The notes: a model not told the origin generated them from the sequence alone. A DNA stretch of 64,000 nucleotides from Actinomycetota bacterium (GCA_016213665.1 JACQZX010000060.1:1-64000), one strand, 5' to 3'. Counted from the stretch's first letter, positions 1 to 10,260 are shown. Numbers and translations: made by a program.

Positions 1-33
1 AACACAGCCGCCAAGGTCGCCCGGCCCCAGCGC

Positions 34-128
34 GGGGGGTTTCGTGCTGTGGTGGCCGGTTCGGGGGGTTTCGTGCCTGTGTACCGGCACGAACCCCCCC
101 GATGGCGCACCCACGCACGAAACCCCCC
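34..128. repeat. Four copies of a 14-bp G-run repeat
   Basis: The motif GGGGGGTTTCGTGC occurs twice in direct orientation (34-47, 63-76) and twice inverted (87-99, lacking one A, and 115-128). Copies at 63-77 and 86-100 can fold into a strong hairpin with a short loop. There is no T-tract, so a simple intrinsic terminator is not indicated. It may be an intergenic REP-like element. It precedes galT, and the last copy overlaps the upstream possible start of that gene. Bases 1-33 hold nothing recognisable. Confidence 0.75.
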
Positions 129-152
129 GCACGGCTTACGCTGCCGACAGCG

Positions 153-1021
<869 letters not shown>

Positions 1022-1025
<4 letters not shown>

Positions 1026-1834
1026 GCCTTCGGGTCGACGTGGCCGAAGTTCGGCGATCGCTTCTGCAAGAAGCTGGCCACGCCTTCTTGCAAGTCGGGT
1101 CGACGCAGCGAAGCGTTCATCAACTCAATCGCCGCCGCCGTCGCCTGCGGCAACGAGCTATTCCAATCGGAATACACCTGCCGCTTCATCACGGCCATCG
1201 ACGTCGGCGAAGCCAGCGTCGCCAGCTCGCCGGCGTAGGCGAGCGCGTGGTCGAGCACCGACTCTTGCGCAACGGCTTCGTTCACCAAACCCATCCGCGC
1301 GGCTTCGTCGCCGAGGATCACACGCCCCGAGTACAACAGGTCGAAAGCCCGCGCCGTGCCGACCAGCCTTGGCAATATCCAACTCATACCGTATTCGGCA
1401 ACCAGGCCGCGCCGCGAGAACGCGGTTGTGAACTTGGCGTTCGTAGCTGCGAAACGGATGTCGCACATCAACGCGATCACCATGCCAACGCCCGCGCACG
1501 CGCCATTGACGGCAGCGATGACCGGCTTGGGTATCAGGGTGGTCTCGTGCGGCCCTCGCCGAGCCGTCATGTCCGCGGGCTCCGCGGCGCGGCCACTGAC
1601 AGCTTGCAGCGCGTCCATATCGGCACCGGCGCAGAAGCCGCGCCCGGCGCCGGTAATCACGATCACCTTCACCGCCGGATCGGCGGCAGCTTGATCGAGC
1701 AGCGCGAAGTAACGCACCGCCAGCTCGCCCGTCCACGCGTTGAGTCGATCGGGACGATTGAGCGTCAGCAACGCAATACCCGGCTCGCGATGTTCGTAAA
1801 GAACCGTGTCGTTGCGCACCGACTTGTCACTCAC
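1022..1834 (-). CDS. enoyl-CoA hydratase/isomerase family protein
   Basis: Crotonase-fold acyl-CoA enzyme of 270 aa. The oxyanion-hole segments are visible: GRGFCAGADM and the NGACAGVGM helix start. It probably hydrates or isomerises an acyl-CoA in fatty-acid or branched-chain catabolism; the exact substrate cannot be read from sequence. It is the last gene of a minus-strand operon and overlaps the 3' end of lgt by 8 nt, implying translational coupling. The usual downstream catalytic Glu of hydratases is not obvious, so isomerase or another crotonase activity is possible. Confidence 0.85.
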
Positions 1835-2696
1835 TCGGCGAATCCACCGCTGCCTCGTGGGGCGCTTCCTCGGGTGCGTCAGTGGGTGCCTTGTCGGCGC
1901 TGTTGCGCAACCAGTCGATCAATAGATAACCGGCAGCGATGACGATTGCTGCCACGGCCATCCACTGATTGAGGCGCCAGCCACCACCCGATCGCGCCGG
2001 GTCGATGCGCAGACCCTCGATCCAGAAACGACCGATCGCGTAGCCGACGACATAGACGGCCAGCAGTCGGCCGGGACGCAAGCGGAATCGCCGGTCGATC
2101 AGCAGCAGCACCCCGCACAGCGAAACATTCCACAATGCTTCGTACAAGAAGGTCGGATGGAACGTGGTGCCGGAGACGTAGCCGGTTGGGAGATGCGCAT
2201 CGTCGATCTCCAGCGCCCAAGGAAGATCGGTCGGCCTGCCGAACAGTTCCTGATTCCACCAATTACCGATGCGACCGATCGCCTGCGCCAGCGGAATCGC
2301 CGGCGCCGCCGCGGTGTAAACCCCAGCGACGCTCACTCCCCTTCGACGCGCCGCCCAGCCGGCGACCAGTGCGCCGGCGAGAATGCCCCCCGGAACGCCA
2401 AGGCCACCCTCCCAGACCTTCAGCCAACGCGAAGGCTCTTCAAACGGTCGGCTCTGATCGGTGATGATGAAGTAGATCCGCGCACCGACCACTCCGGCCG
2501 CGACGCCCCAGATCGCGATCGAACTCATGTCGTCGCGGGTGCCGGTGCCTGCGGCCTCCAACCGCCTGCCGCTCAGCCAGACGGATGCAACAACGCCAAG
2601 CGCGATCATCACTCCGTACAAATGCAGCGAAATCGGACCGATATCGAGAACACCGTCGGATGGGCTGGGGATCGACGCGATGAGGTGGATACCCAT
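1827..2696 (-). CDS. lgt: prolipoprotein diacylglyceryl transferase
   Basis: Integral membrane enzyme that moves diacylglycerol from phosphatidylglycerol to the lipobox Cys of preprolipoproteins. The Lgt signature GRIGNWWNQELFGRPTD is present, with multiple hydrophobic segments over 289 aa. The start codon overlaps the stop of the upstream esterase by 1 nt (TGATG arrangement). The charged C-terminal tail (Ala/Glu/Pro-rich) is typical of actinobacterial Lgt. A probable substrate, a lipoprotein esterase with an LAGC lipobox, is encoded at 20201-21220. Confidence 0.95.
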   Translation of the reverse strand: MGIHLIASIPSPSDGVLDIGPISLHLYGVMIALGVVASVWLSGRRLEAAGTGTRDDMSSIAIWGVAAGVVGARIYFIITDQSRPFEEPSRWLKVWEGGLGVPGGILAGALVAGWAARRRGVSVAGVYTAAAPAIPLAQAIGRIGNWWNQELFGRPTDLPWALEIDDAHLPTGYVSGTTFHPTFLYEALWNVSLCGVLLLIDRRFRLRPGRLLAVYVVGYAIGRFWIEGLRIDPARSGGGWRLNQWMAVAAIVIAAGYLLIDWLRNSADKAPTDAPEEAPHEAAVDSPSE

Positions 2697-3457
2697 CAGT
2701 GGCTACCAGTCACGCGACGCGCAAATGCAACAGTCGATTCGAAGATCAGGTCCTTGTCGTAGTCGACAGTGGCAACGTGGAAACTGCGATCGAGGCTGAC
2801 GCGTTCGATCGGACCGCCGTAGTTGGCAACCAGAAACTCGGATTGTGCTGGCTCGACGACATGGTCCTGTGGCGAGTTGAGCAGCAACAGCGGCAGCTGC
2901 ATTCCTGCGTAGGCCTCGGCGAGCGGCGTGAGACCATCGGTGAACAGCGACAACACAGCGCGTACCGGGGTGCCGTCGTACCCAGACTCCTTGCCGTCGG
3001 GATCGGCGATGTCACCGGCGATACCTGGCAGCACCTCCGTTCCACCGTCGATTATCCCTCGCAGCATGTCGACGACCTCCGCAGCCGGCGGTTGCGCCGC
3101 CGGATTGATACACACCAACCCGGCGACCTCAGGATGGTTGGCACCCATCCGCAGCGTCAGTGCCCCTCCCAAACTGAGTCCGACAACCACGACCTTGTCG
3201 ACACGCGCCGCCAGGATCTGAAAAACTCTTTCCAACTCGGCGACCCAATCGGCCCACCTGATGTTCAACAGGTCTTCGATAACGGTGCCGTGGCCAGGCA
3301 GCAGTGGCAGCTCGATGTGAAAGCCCGCCGCCGCCAGCGCTTCCGCTACGCCGCGCATGCTGGCTGGGTTGCTGGTAAGGCCGTGAATTACGAGTGCACC
3401 GGCGGAACCGGAACCGACGTGCGACCACGGTTCCGCGCCAGGTATCAATTCAGTCAT
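2696..3457 (-). CDS. alpha/beta hydrolase, carboxylesterase or monoacylglycerol lipase type
   Basis: Serine esterase of the Est30/monoacylglycerol lipase type, about 253 aa. It shows HGLTSNP (oxyanion region), the nucleophile elbow GLSLGG, a late Asp (SPQDHVV) and a C-terminal His (SFHVATVDYD). It should be a cytoplasmic lipid or carboxyl esterase. The open frame extends upstream, but the family-like N-terminus begins at MTELIPGAEPW (3457). It sits between ferredoxin and lgt and is coupled to lgt by a 1-nt overlap. Confidence 0.85.
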   Translation of the reverse strand: MTELIPGAEPWSHVGSGSAGALVIHGLTSNPASMRGVAEALAAAGFHIELPLLPGHGTVIEDLLNIRWADWVAELERVFQILAARVDKVVVVGLSLGGALTLRMGANHPEVAGLVCINPAAQPPAAEVVDMLRGIIDGGTEVLPGIAGDIADPDGKESGYDGTPVRAVLSLFTDGLTPLAEAYAGMQLPLLLLNSPQDHVVEPAQSEFLVANYGGPIERVSLDRSFHVATVDYDKDLIFESTVAFARRVTGSH

Positions 3458-3503
3458 AGCAGGCAGTATGCCAGCGACCGGACAGACGTGGAGGGTCAGA
3501 GGG

Positions 3504-3815
3504 TCAGAGGTACGGGTCGTTCGGACCGGCAGGCTCCTGCCACCACGAATCCGGCGAACCCGTCTGCACCCAGTCCTCAAACGGATAGATGCAATTCACG
3601 GGGCAGACCGGTAGGCACTTGTCGCAGCCACTACACAACTCAGGGATGATGACAACATCCGGGCCGTGGTTGAAGATCGCACCGAACTGGGGCGGGCAGG
3701 CGCGTAAACACGCGTCGCAGTTGATGCATTCGAGCATCTCGATGCGCAGCGGCGGGCTCAACCACTTCTCGTTTCGCTCGCGCAGTTCGATTCGCTGCGC
3801 CCGAGAGGGGACCAT
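3504..3815 (-). CDS. 2[4Fe-4S] ferredoxin
   Basis: Small electron carrier (103 aa) with two cluster-binding motifs: CINCDACLRACP and CSGCDKCLPVCP. The extra CPVNCIYP follows the second motif, as in bacterial dicluster ferredoxins. It lies only 6 nt after the HD-GYP gene and is probably co-transcribed with it. Its redox partner cannot be assigned; candidates in the window include the indolepyruvate oxidoreductase and glutamate synthase. Confidence 0.9.
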   Translation of the reverse strand: MVPSRAQRIELRERNEKWLSPPLRIEMLECINCDACLRACPPQFGAIFNHGPDVVIIPELCSGCDKCLPVCPVNCIYPFEDWVQTGSPDSWWQEPAGPNDPYL

Positions 3816-3821
3816 TGCCGG

Positions 3822-5576
3822 TCAAGTGTACGTGCAGCTCGGTCGCTCGATGTGATCGGCCAGCGATGGGTCGCGAACGACAATGACATCGAGAAAGGCC
3901 TCGACGACGCGCGGTTCGAATCGCGTGCCACTGCCCGCCGCGATGTAGTTGATCGCGTCGATGTGCGGCCATGGTTGCTTGTAAACACGGGTACTCAACA
4001 ACGCGTCGTAGACGTCGGCCACCGCAACAATCCGAGCGCAGAACGGAATCTCGTCTCCAACCAGTCCGTTGGGATATCCGCTGCCGTCCCAACGTTCGTG
4101 GTGCGAACTCGCGATCTCGGCCGCCAGGCTGATCAGAGGCGATGAACTTCCCGAGAGAATGTCGTTTCCGTGGATCGCGTGGGCCTTGACGGCCTCGAAC
4201 TCGACCGCCGTGAGCGGACCGGGCTTGGTCAGGATCGCATCGGGTATCGCCACTTTGCCGATGTCGTGCAGCCGCGACGCGACCTGCAGCCGTCGAACGA
4301 ACTCTTCGTCCTGTTCAAGGCAGGCAGCGATCTCGGCGGCAAGTTCTCCGACCCGTATCGGGTGTGCGATCGCGTCGACGTTCTTGCCCTCGGTCGCTGC
4401 GGCAACGCGAATCAGTGCCTCCACTTGGGCGGCTTCCACTTCCTCGATTCTCGCTTGCAGCATCGGCTCGAAATTGGCAGTGCGCAGCCGGAGAATCTCA
4501 GCCTGTTGGCGAGTTACCTCCGTGTCGTGTTGCACCTGCAGGGTGGTGATGCGCAGGTCGCTGCCGCGATCGAACATCTGCTCGTTGAGTTCGTAGCGCG
4601 CCTCTTGATGCATGAGCGCCGTCTTGTAGTCGCCCATCTCCTTGCACAGGTTGGCCAGCTTGTCGCGCAGCTTCAGCGAGACTTCGGTCATCTTCGCCTC
4701 CGCGGCCAACTCGAGCGCTTCCCCCCACTCGCGCAACGCCTCCTCGCGAAGACTCTGCGCGACGTAGAGTTCGCCGCGAGCAATGCGCACCGTCACGACA
4801 CAGCCGGGCGACAGGGCCAGCCGCCGTTCGGTGCGATCGCGCAACACACCATCGGCGTCATCAAGACAGCTCGTCGCCCGGTCGAGTGCGGCCAGCGCGA
4901 CATAGGCGATGGCCAACCGGGCGAGTATCTCGGGAACGAATTCGGGGGCGTGTTGTTTGGCCAGGTCGAGCGCAGATTCCCCGAGGCTCACGGCCAACAA
5001 GTCCTCGTGCCGATCGGCGCGCACCTTGGCCATGTTGGCCAGCGTGACGGCATCGAGGTCGGGGCGCGCCTGACCCTTGTTCGCCATCAACGCGGCCTCG
5101 TACGTGACGATCGCGCGGTCGGTGTCGCGCAGGCTGTGCTGGATGACCGCCAGCGAGTTCAGCAAGAGGCCCTCACTCGCCCGTTCACCGGTGGCCCGAT
5201 ACAGGTCGAGAGCCGCACACGCGGAGCCGAGCGCTTCCGAGAAGTTGCCGGCGTGGTACTGCACCGCCGCAATCAGGTTGAGCGCCGACACCTCGGAGAT
5301 GGAGGCGCCACATTGGTGAGCAAGATCTCGGGCTTCGAGTGCCACCGCCAGGGCCTCGTTGTTCAACCCGGACGCATACGACAGTTCGGCGAGCCGATAC
5401 AAAGCTTCCGCTTCGCTGGCCTGATCGCCTCGCGACCGCGAGATGACCCGTGACTGCTGGACGAGTGATCGAGCCCGACCGATATCTGTCGCTTCGACTT
5501 CCCGCGCCTGTTCGAGCAGTTCATCGACGGCGAGATCACCACCGCCTACGTTGCTTACGGGCGTAGTGATGGCCAT
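3822..5576 (-). CDS. TPR-repeat HD-GYP domain phosphodiesterase
   Basis: Predicted cyclic-di-GMP phosphodiesterase of about 584 aa. The N-terminal ~330 residues are Ala/Leu-rich TPR-like helices, followed by a probable coiled coil, then the HD-GYP domain: HDIGK at about residue 437 and HHERWDGSGYP at about 492. No receiver or membrane domain is seen, so input is probably by protein binding through the TPRs. Start 5576 is chosen over an ATG nine codons upstream because GAGGAGG lies at ideal spacing before it. It is the first gene of the operon running to the enoyl-CoA hydratase. Confidence 0.88.
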   Translation of the reverse strand: MAITTPVSNVGGGDLAVDELLEQAREVEATDIGRARSLVQQSRVISRSRGDQASEAEALYRLAELSYASGLNNEALAVALEARDLAHQCGASISEVSALNLIAAVQYHAGNFSEALGSACAALDLYRATGERASEGLLLNSLAVIQHSLRDTDRAIVTYEAALMANKGQARPDLDAVTLANMAKVRADRHEDLLAVSLGESALDLAKQHAPEFVPEILARLAIAYVALAALDRATSCLDDADGVLRDRTERRLALSPGCVVTVRIARGELYVAQSLREEALREWGEALELAAEAKMTEVSLKLRDKLANLCKEMGDYKTALMHQEARYELNEQMFDRGSDLRITTLQVQHDTEVTRQQAEILRLRTANFEPMLQARIEEVEAAQVEALIRVAAATEGKNVDAIAHPIRVGELAAEIAACLEQDEEFVRRLQVASRLHDIGKVAIPDAILTKPGPLTAVEFEAVKAHAIHGNDILSGSSSPLISLAAEIASSHHERWDGSGYPNGLVGDEIPFCARIVAVADVYDALLSTRVYKQPWPHIDAINYIAAGSGTRFEPRVVEAFLDVIVVRDPSLADHIERPSCTYT

Positions 5577-5683
5577 GCTCACCTCCTCGAGTTCGCGCGC
5601 CACTTCGGTAACACCGCCTTTTCAGGCTAGTTATCGGCAGTTCTGGCACCGGGGATAGCCGAAACTTCGTATCGTGTGTCGCT

Positions 5684-6586
5684 GTGAATGCGACGCGGCA
5701 ACGGTCAACTGCCCGGCGCAACCTCGATTCCAGTGCTGTCGCGGCCCTGATGCCCGTGGTCGCCGTTGCCCCCGTATGGCTGCTGGCAATTGTCGTCTTC
5801 TGGCTGCCCGCTCGTGCGATCTGGCACGTCAGTTTCGGTGTCTTTGCGCTCGGGTATGTCGCCGCTGTCGTCCTGTTGTTCCTTCGCCCGGTGCAGGTTT
5901 GGGTGCTGGCGCCGCTGTTGGGTGCCCGCCGACTCACGCGCGCGCAGTCGGCGGCGCTCAGTCCTGCGTGGCGTCCGGTGCTGCAGGCGAACGACCTGCC
6001 GGGCCGCCGCTACGTATTGGCTGCACTGCCGTCCAACGACTTGAACGCCTTCGCTTGCGGCGGCCATCTGGTGGTGGTCACCTCCTACGCGATCGAGGCG
6101 CTTCCACGAGACGAACTAACCGGCGTGCTGGCGCACGAACTGAGCCATCACCTCGGCGGGCACACAGTGGCACTCACGTTCGGCCAATGGCTGAGTATCC
6201 CGGTGCTATTGCTCGCTCGTATCGGTTTCTTCCTACAAAATGTGGCCAGCGCGGCGACGACAAGCTACGGCAGTAATTCGTCGGCGCTGACGGCGATCGG
6301 ACGCACGCTGGCCGCACTACTCACCGCCGTGTCGTGGGTGTTTCTCTCGGGGTTGCTGTTGAGCAACGCATTGGCCAACGTCGTCGGCCGCAACAGCGAG
6401 TTCGAGGCCGACCTGCGGGCAGTCAACATGGGCTTCGGAAGACCACTGGCCACCGCCCTGCGACGCTTCGTCGCCGAGTTCGGTGCCGATCGCCCGCTGA
6501 CGTGGAGAGATCGGCTGGCGAGCAGTCACCCACCCGCTCGCACGCGCGTTGCCCGCATCGAGGCGCTGCTGCGCAACCGACGCTGA
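5684..6586 (+). CDS. M48 family zinc metalloprotease, membrane-bound
   Basis: HtpX/Ste24-like peptidase (300 aa) with GTG start. Two N-terminal membrane segments precede HELSHH (HExxH zinc site), and EFEAD supplies the third zinc ligand further on. Two more hydrophobic segments lie between these motifs. It is likely involved in membrane-protein quality control. It is divergent from the HD-GYP operon; the ~107-bp gap must hold both promoters, but no confident boxes were identified. Confidence 0.87.
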   Translation: MNATRQRSTARRNLDSSAVAALMPVVAVAPVWLLAIVVFWLPARAIWHVSFGVFALGYVAAVVLLFLRPVQVWVLAPLLGARRLTRAQSAALSPAWRPVLQANDLPGRRYVLAALPSNDLNAFACGGHLVVVTSYAIEALPRDELTGVLAHELSHHLGGHTVALTFGQWLSIPVLLLARIGFFLQNVASAATTSYGSNSSALTAIGRTLAALLTAVSWVFLSGLLLSNALANVVGRNSEFEADLRAVNMGFGRPLATALRRFVAEFGADRPLTWRDRLASSHPPARTRVARIEALLRNRR

Positions 6587-6619
6587 CAGCTCTGGCCATT
6601 GACCATTGGCCGTTGGCAA

Positions 6620-7159
6620 TTACGAAGTTGCGATCGGCGCCACGACCGCCGACAGCAGATCGACCAAGGCATCGGGCGCCAGTTCGATGTCAAGCCCGCG
6701 TCTTCCACCGCTGACGAAGACAGTTTCGAACAGAACGCAACTGTCGTCGATCGCTGTGCGCAGTCGCTTCTTCTGTCCGAATGGGCTGATGCCACCGGTG
6801 ACGTAGCCGGTAACACGTTCGGCGACAGCGACGGAACACATTTCCGCGCGCTTACCGCCGAGCGCTACAGCAAGCTCGCGCAACGAAAGTTGCCCGCTGA
6901 CCGGCACGATCGCCACCACCTGCTCGATGCCTTGGCCGCCCGTGCTGCCAGCGCTGCCGGTGAGGTTGACGGTGAGGTTGACGACCAGCGTCTTGAAGAC
7001 TCGTTCCGGCGGCAGTTCCAATGCGGTGGCCGCGACCCAACCGTGGCCGCGATTGTTCGAAACGTGCTCGAAGTGGTGAACGGTAAATGCGACACCGGCG
7101 GCCTGCAGCGCAAGGATCGCCCCCGTTGCGGCGCGGCCGTTGCTCGATGGGATCGCCAC
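6620..7159 (-). CDS. YbaK/EbsC-family aminoacyl-tRNA deacylase
   Basis: Trans-editing enzyme that hydrolyses mischarged tRNA, probably Cys-tRNA(Pro). Family hallmarks: the catalytic Lys in FKTLVV and the GYVTGGISPFGQKK segment. It has 179 aa. An unusual internal duplication (NLTVNLTG) comes from a 12-nt tandem repeat near 6961-6984. It is a single gene between convergent and divergent neighbours; codon positions and frame are intact. Confidence 0.88.
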   Translation of the reverse strand: MAIPSSNGRAATGAILALQAAGVAFTVHHFEHVSNNRGHGWVAATALELPPERVFKTLVVNLTVNLTGSAGSTGGQGIEQVVAIVPVSGQLSLRELAVALGGKRAEMCSVAVAERVTGYVTGGISPFGQKKRLRTAIDDSCVLFETVFVSGGRRGLDIELAPDALVDLLSAVVAPIATS

Positions 7160-7258
7160 GCCCTCATTGTGCCCGCTCCAGATCTGAGCCCCGCCAATTT
7201 CACACGCCGTTCACGAAGCCCACACAAGTAGGAAATAGGGCCGCCTTACAGTTCTGCG

Positions 7259-7528
7259 ATGCCCGCAAATGCTTCGCTCACTCCCCGAGAGCGCGAAGTG
7301 CTCGGCATTCTCGTGGCAAATCGCGGCCGTGTGCTCGCTCGCCATGAACTGGCGCACCAGGCCGGGCTCGAAGACCTGCACGACCGACGGTGCGACAAAG
7401 TGTTGGTTCGATTGCGCGAGCGACTCGGCAACAACGCGATCGTCACGGTGCGCTCGCGCGGCTGGATGTTGAGTTTGGACGCTGTCGGACAGGCGACCGA
7501 CCTGCTGGTCGACGGTGCTGGCAACTAG
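7259..7528 (+). CDS. stand-alone OmpR/PhoB-type winged-helix protein
   Basis: An 89-aa protein consisting almost entirely of a Trans_reg_C winged helix: LTPREREVLGILVANRGRV, then the recognition-helix region (RRCDKVLVRLRERLG) and the wing (IVTVRSRGWML). No receiver domain is fused, so phosphorylation control would need a partner. It overlaps the antiporter-GlnD fusion by 14 nt in another frame, so the two are almost surely co-translated. The start may be leaderless: TACAGT sits just upstream and no Shine-Dalgarno is visible. It may regulate this operon or amtB. Confidence 0.75.
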   Translation: MPANASLTPREREVLGILVANRGRVLARHELAHQAGLEDLHDRRCDKVLVRLRERLGNNAIVTVRSRGWMLSLDAVGQATDLLVDGAGN

Positions 7529-10214
7529 CGGCAGCGTCGATCTCGGGCGACTGCTCCTCGACCTGCTGATTGTGCTTGCTGCGGCAAAGCTCGCGGCCGA
7601 GATCGCCGAGCGCTTGTTCGTCGCGGCTGTGCTCGGCGAGATCGCCGCCGGGATCTTGCTCGGCCCGTCGGTATTCGGCCTGATCGAAACCGGCGGCGAT
7701 CGCGGTGTATCGATCGCGCTCCTCGCCGAGATCGGTGTGCTCTTACTGCTGCTGTCAGTCGGCATGGAGATGGACCTCGCCGAGTTGGTGAAGGTCGGCC
7801 GGGCATCGCTGCTCGTCGCTGTCGTCGGTGTGGCAGCACCGTTCGCCGCTGGCACTGCGACGGGGCTCGCATTCGGCGAGTCCACCGACACATCGATCTT
7901 CTTCGGCGCGGCGCTGACCGCGACGAGCGTCGGGATCACGGCGCGCGTCTTCGGTGATCTGCGCGCGCTCGCCTCGATCGAGGCACGCATCGTGCTCGGA
8001 GCAGCCGTAGCCGATGACGTGCTTGGTCTCGTGATCTTGACCGTCGTGGTGAAGGCCGTCACCGGAGCCGAAGTCGGCGTCGGAGTGGTCGCCGTCACTC
8101 TCGGTTCGGCACTGGCGTTTCTTATGGGTACCGGAGTCGTCGGCCTCGTTGTGGTGCCGCCAGTGCTACGCGCCATCGATCGACTTTCAAAGTCGAGCGC
8201 GACGCTGCCGATCGCCGCACTCGCATTGACACTCGCGTTCGCGGCACTGGCCGATGCGTCAAGTCTGGCTTTCATCATTGGTGCATTCGTGGCCGGTCTA
8301 GCGATCGGGCGCAGCGAACATCGTGAGCACATTGCACGCGACTTGGCAAGCGTTGGCAACGTCTTCATTCCTATCTTCTTCCTGCAAATCGGCCTCAACG
8401 CCGACATCGCCGCGATGGCCAAGCCATCCGTGCTCACTTTCGCAGCGGTGATGTCTGCTGTTGCGGTGGGCGGCAAGCTGCTGTCCGCCGTCGGCGCAAT
8501 CGGTACGAGGGCCGACAAACTTCTGCTCGGAATCGGCATGATCCCCCGTGGCGAGGTCGGCCTGATCTTCGCGTCGATCGGTCTCACCAGTGGCGTGCTC
8601 GACGCCGATCTCTATGGTGCGCTGCTGCTCGTCGTGCTGCTCACCACGATCGCCACTCCGCCGCTACTTCGCCTGCGACTTGGTGCCACGGAGGCGAGAC
8701 CCGCGAAGGAGTTGGACACGCCGACCGAGGAACCGCCGCAAGGCTGGATCACGATCGAAGCCGGTGTCATCGAACTCCACGGCACTCCTCCATCGGCGGC
8801 GATTGTTCACCTGGCGTTGACGACGGCGAAGATGGCGACTCTCGCAACTCCGGGCGAATCACTGCTCAATTGGTTCAGCGCCCGTCGCCACGATTCGTTG
8901 AGTTGGAACCCTGATGAAACTCCCACGCTCGTGGATCTTCTTCGCTCCGACGAGGTACGGGCGTGGCGTTTCCTCGAGGTCACTGGCGTTCTCGAACGCG
9001 CCTTACCGGAAGTGGCCGCTGCCATGGCACGGCGCCGGGCAGACATGAGCGACCTCGACCCGCTTAGTGCGCTTCGCTTTCCAACCGTCGATCGTCTGCA
9101 CGAGCTCACCAGCACTGAGGGCTCCATCTCCGACCGCGACGATCCTCACGACTCACTCGTGCTCGCCGCAATGGTGCACGACGTTTGTCGCGCCCCGGAC
9201 GAAGCGCTGTTTCTCGCGTCGCGACTATGTCGCGAGTCAGATGCTCTGCTCGTCGTATCACTGATCTCCGACGCCAATCTCTTCCGTGCCGGCCTGCGCG
9301 AGCCACCGGCCTTCGAGAACACGGAGATATTTCAACTCGCGACGCATCTCGCGGGTGCCGACCACGCTCACGACGCCTACATGCTGGCGCTCACCCTCGG
9401 CGACCTGCCTAAACACCATCGGGACGCGCTCGAACAGCGTTATGCCCTCGTCTGCGAGGCACTCGATCATCCAGAGCTCACCGGAACCAACGCGACCAAC
9501 CTGGCAGGCATTCGCCGAGTCGCGGCGCAACGACTGTTGACCGACGAAGCCGCGATCGAACGGCTCCGAGTCGCACCCGCGTCGTACCTACTCACCCACG
9601 AACCCGAGGAAATCGCGCGCCACGCCGAACTGGTCGAGCCTCTGCCGCGCGCCGGTGTCGTGCGCGTCGCGGTCAGCGCGCAACCGATGCCCGACTACTG
9701 GAAGGTCGACATTGCGTGCCGCGACGCAGACGGGCTGCTCGCTCGGCTGACCGATGTACTGACTGCGCATGGCTTCGACATCACATCGGCCGATATCGCG
9801 ACCTGGCCCGATGGCGCGGTGCTCGACAGCTTCAGCGTTCGATCGGAGGCGCAGCCCGACGCGAACGAGTTGGCGACCAGCATGGAGGCTCGGCTGCGTA
9901 AGCCGCTGCGCGCCACACCCAAGCCACAGCTGGAACTCACCTTCGACAACGCAGCACTCCCGTGGCACACCTCGTGCATCGTCAATGGGCGTGACGAACA
10001 GGGAGTGCTGCAGGCCGTCAGCGCCGCGTTCGCGGCCACCAAGGTGGTCGTTCATTCCGCGAGAATCGGCTCGCTCAACGGCAACGTCTCGGATCGCTTC
10101 ACGGTCACTGACCGACTCGGGCGCAAACTCGACCTGGCGGCGATGAACCGCACCCGCGCAGCCTTGAACGGCACGGACAAGACGTTCACTCGCACGAAAC
10201 ACGCGCGCAACTAA
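7515..10214 (+). CDS. CPA2 cation/H+ antiporter fused to GlnD-like HD-ACT-ACT sensor
   Basis: An 899-aa fusion. Residues 1 to about 385 are a Kef/NapA-type cation:proton antiporter with ~12 hydrophobic segments, a conserved early GEIAAGILLGPS and GMIPRGEVGLIFAS near the end of the transporter. From about residue 440 it resembles the C-terminal half of GlnD uridylyltransferase: PEVAAAMA, PTVDRLHEL, a degenerate HD (MVHDV, with the first metal His of the GlnD motif lost), then two ACT domains at about 728-800 and 817-885. ACT domains in GlnD bind glutamine. The nucleotidyltransferase domain is absent. GTG start overlaps the winged-helix gene; amt follows after 52 bp. Inference: transport gated by glutamine status. 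Confidence 0.85.
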   Translation: MLATSGSVDLGRLLLDLLIVLAAAKLAAEIAERLFVAAVLGEIAAGILLGPSVFGLIETGGDRGVSIALLAEIGVLLLLLSVGMEMDLAELVKVGRASLLVAVVGVAAPFAAGTATGLAFGESTDTSIFFGAALTATSVGITARVFGDLRALASIEARIVLGAAVADDVLGLVILTVVVKAVTGAEVGVGVVAVTLGSALAFLMGTGVVGLVVVPPVLRAIDRLSKSSATLPIAALALTLAFAALADASSLAFIIGAFVAGLAIGRSEHREHIARDLASVGNVFIPIFFLQIGLNADIAAMAKPSVLTFAAVMSAVAVGGKLLSAVGAIGTRADKLLLGIGMIPRGEVGLIFASIGLTSGVLDADLYGALLLVVLLTTIATPPLLRLRLGATEARPAKELDTPTEEPPQGWITIEAGVIELHGTPPSAAIVHLALTTAKMATLATPGESLLNWFSARRHDSLSWNPDETPTLVDLLRSDEVRAWRFLEVTGVLERALPEVAAAMARRRADMSDLDPLSALRFPTVDRLHELTSTEGSISDRDDPHDSLVLAAMVHDVCRAPDEALFLASRLCRESDALLVVSLISDANLFRAGLREPPAFENTEIFQLATHLAGADHAHDAYMLALTLGDLPKHHRDALEQRYALVCEALDHPELTGTNATNLAGIRRVAAQRLLTDEAAIERLRVAPASYLLTHEPEEIARHAELVEPLPRAGVVRVAVSAQPMPDYWKVDIACRDADGLLARLTDVLTAHGFDITSADIATWPDGAVLDSFSVRSEAQPDANELATSMEARLRKPLRATPKPQLELTFDNAALPWHTSCIVNGRDEQGVLQAVSAAFAATKVVVHSARIGSLNGNVSDRFTVTDRLGRKLDLAAMNRTRAALNGTDKTFTRTKHARN

Positions 10215-10222
10215 CCGGAAAT

Positions 10223-10260
10223 CTCCCTTCGGTACCGTCCGGCGACCAAGACGAAGGGAG
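10223..10260 (+). promoter_or_regulatory. Hairpin sequestering the amt Shine-Dalgarno
   Basis: CTCCCTTCG (10223-10231) is an exact reverse complement of CGAAGGGAG (10252-10260), with a 20-nt loop. The right arm contains the AAGGGAG Shine-Dalgarno located 6 nt before the amt ATG. Formation of the 9-bp stem would hide the ribosome-binding site. The whole element fills the gap between the fusion gene and amt. Confidence 0.65.
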
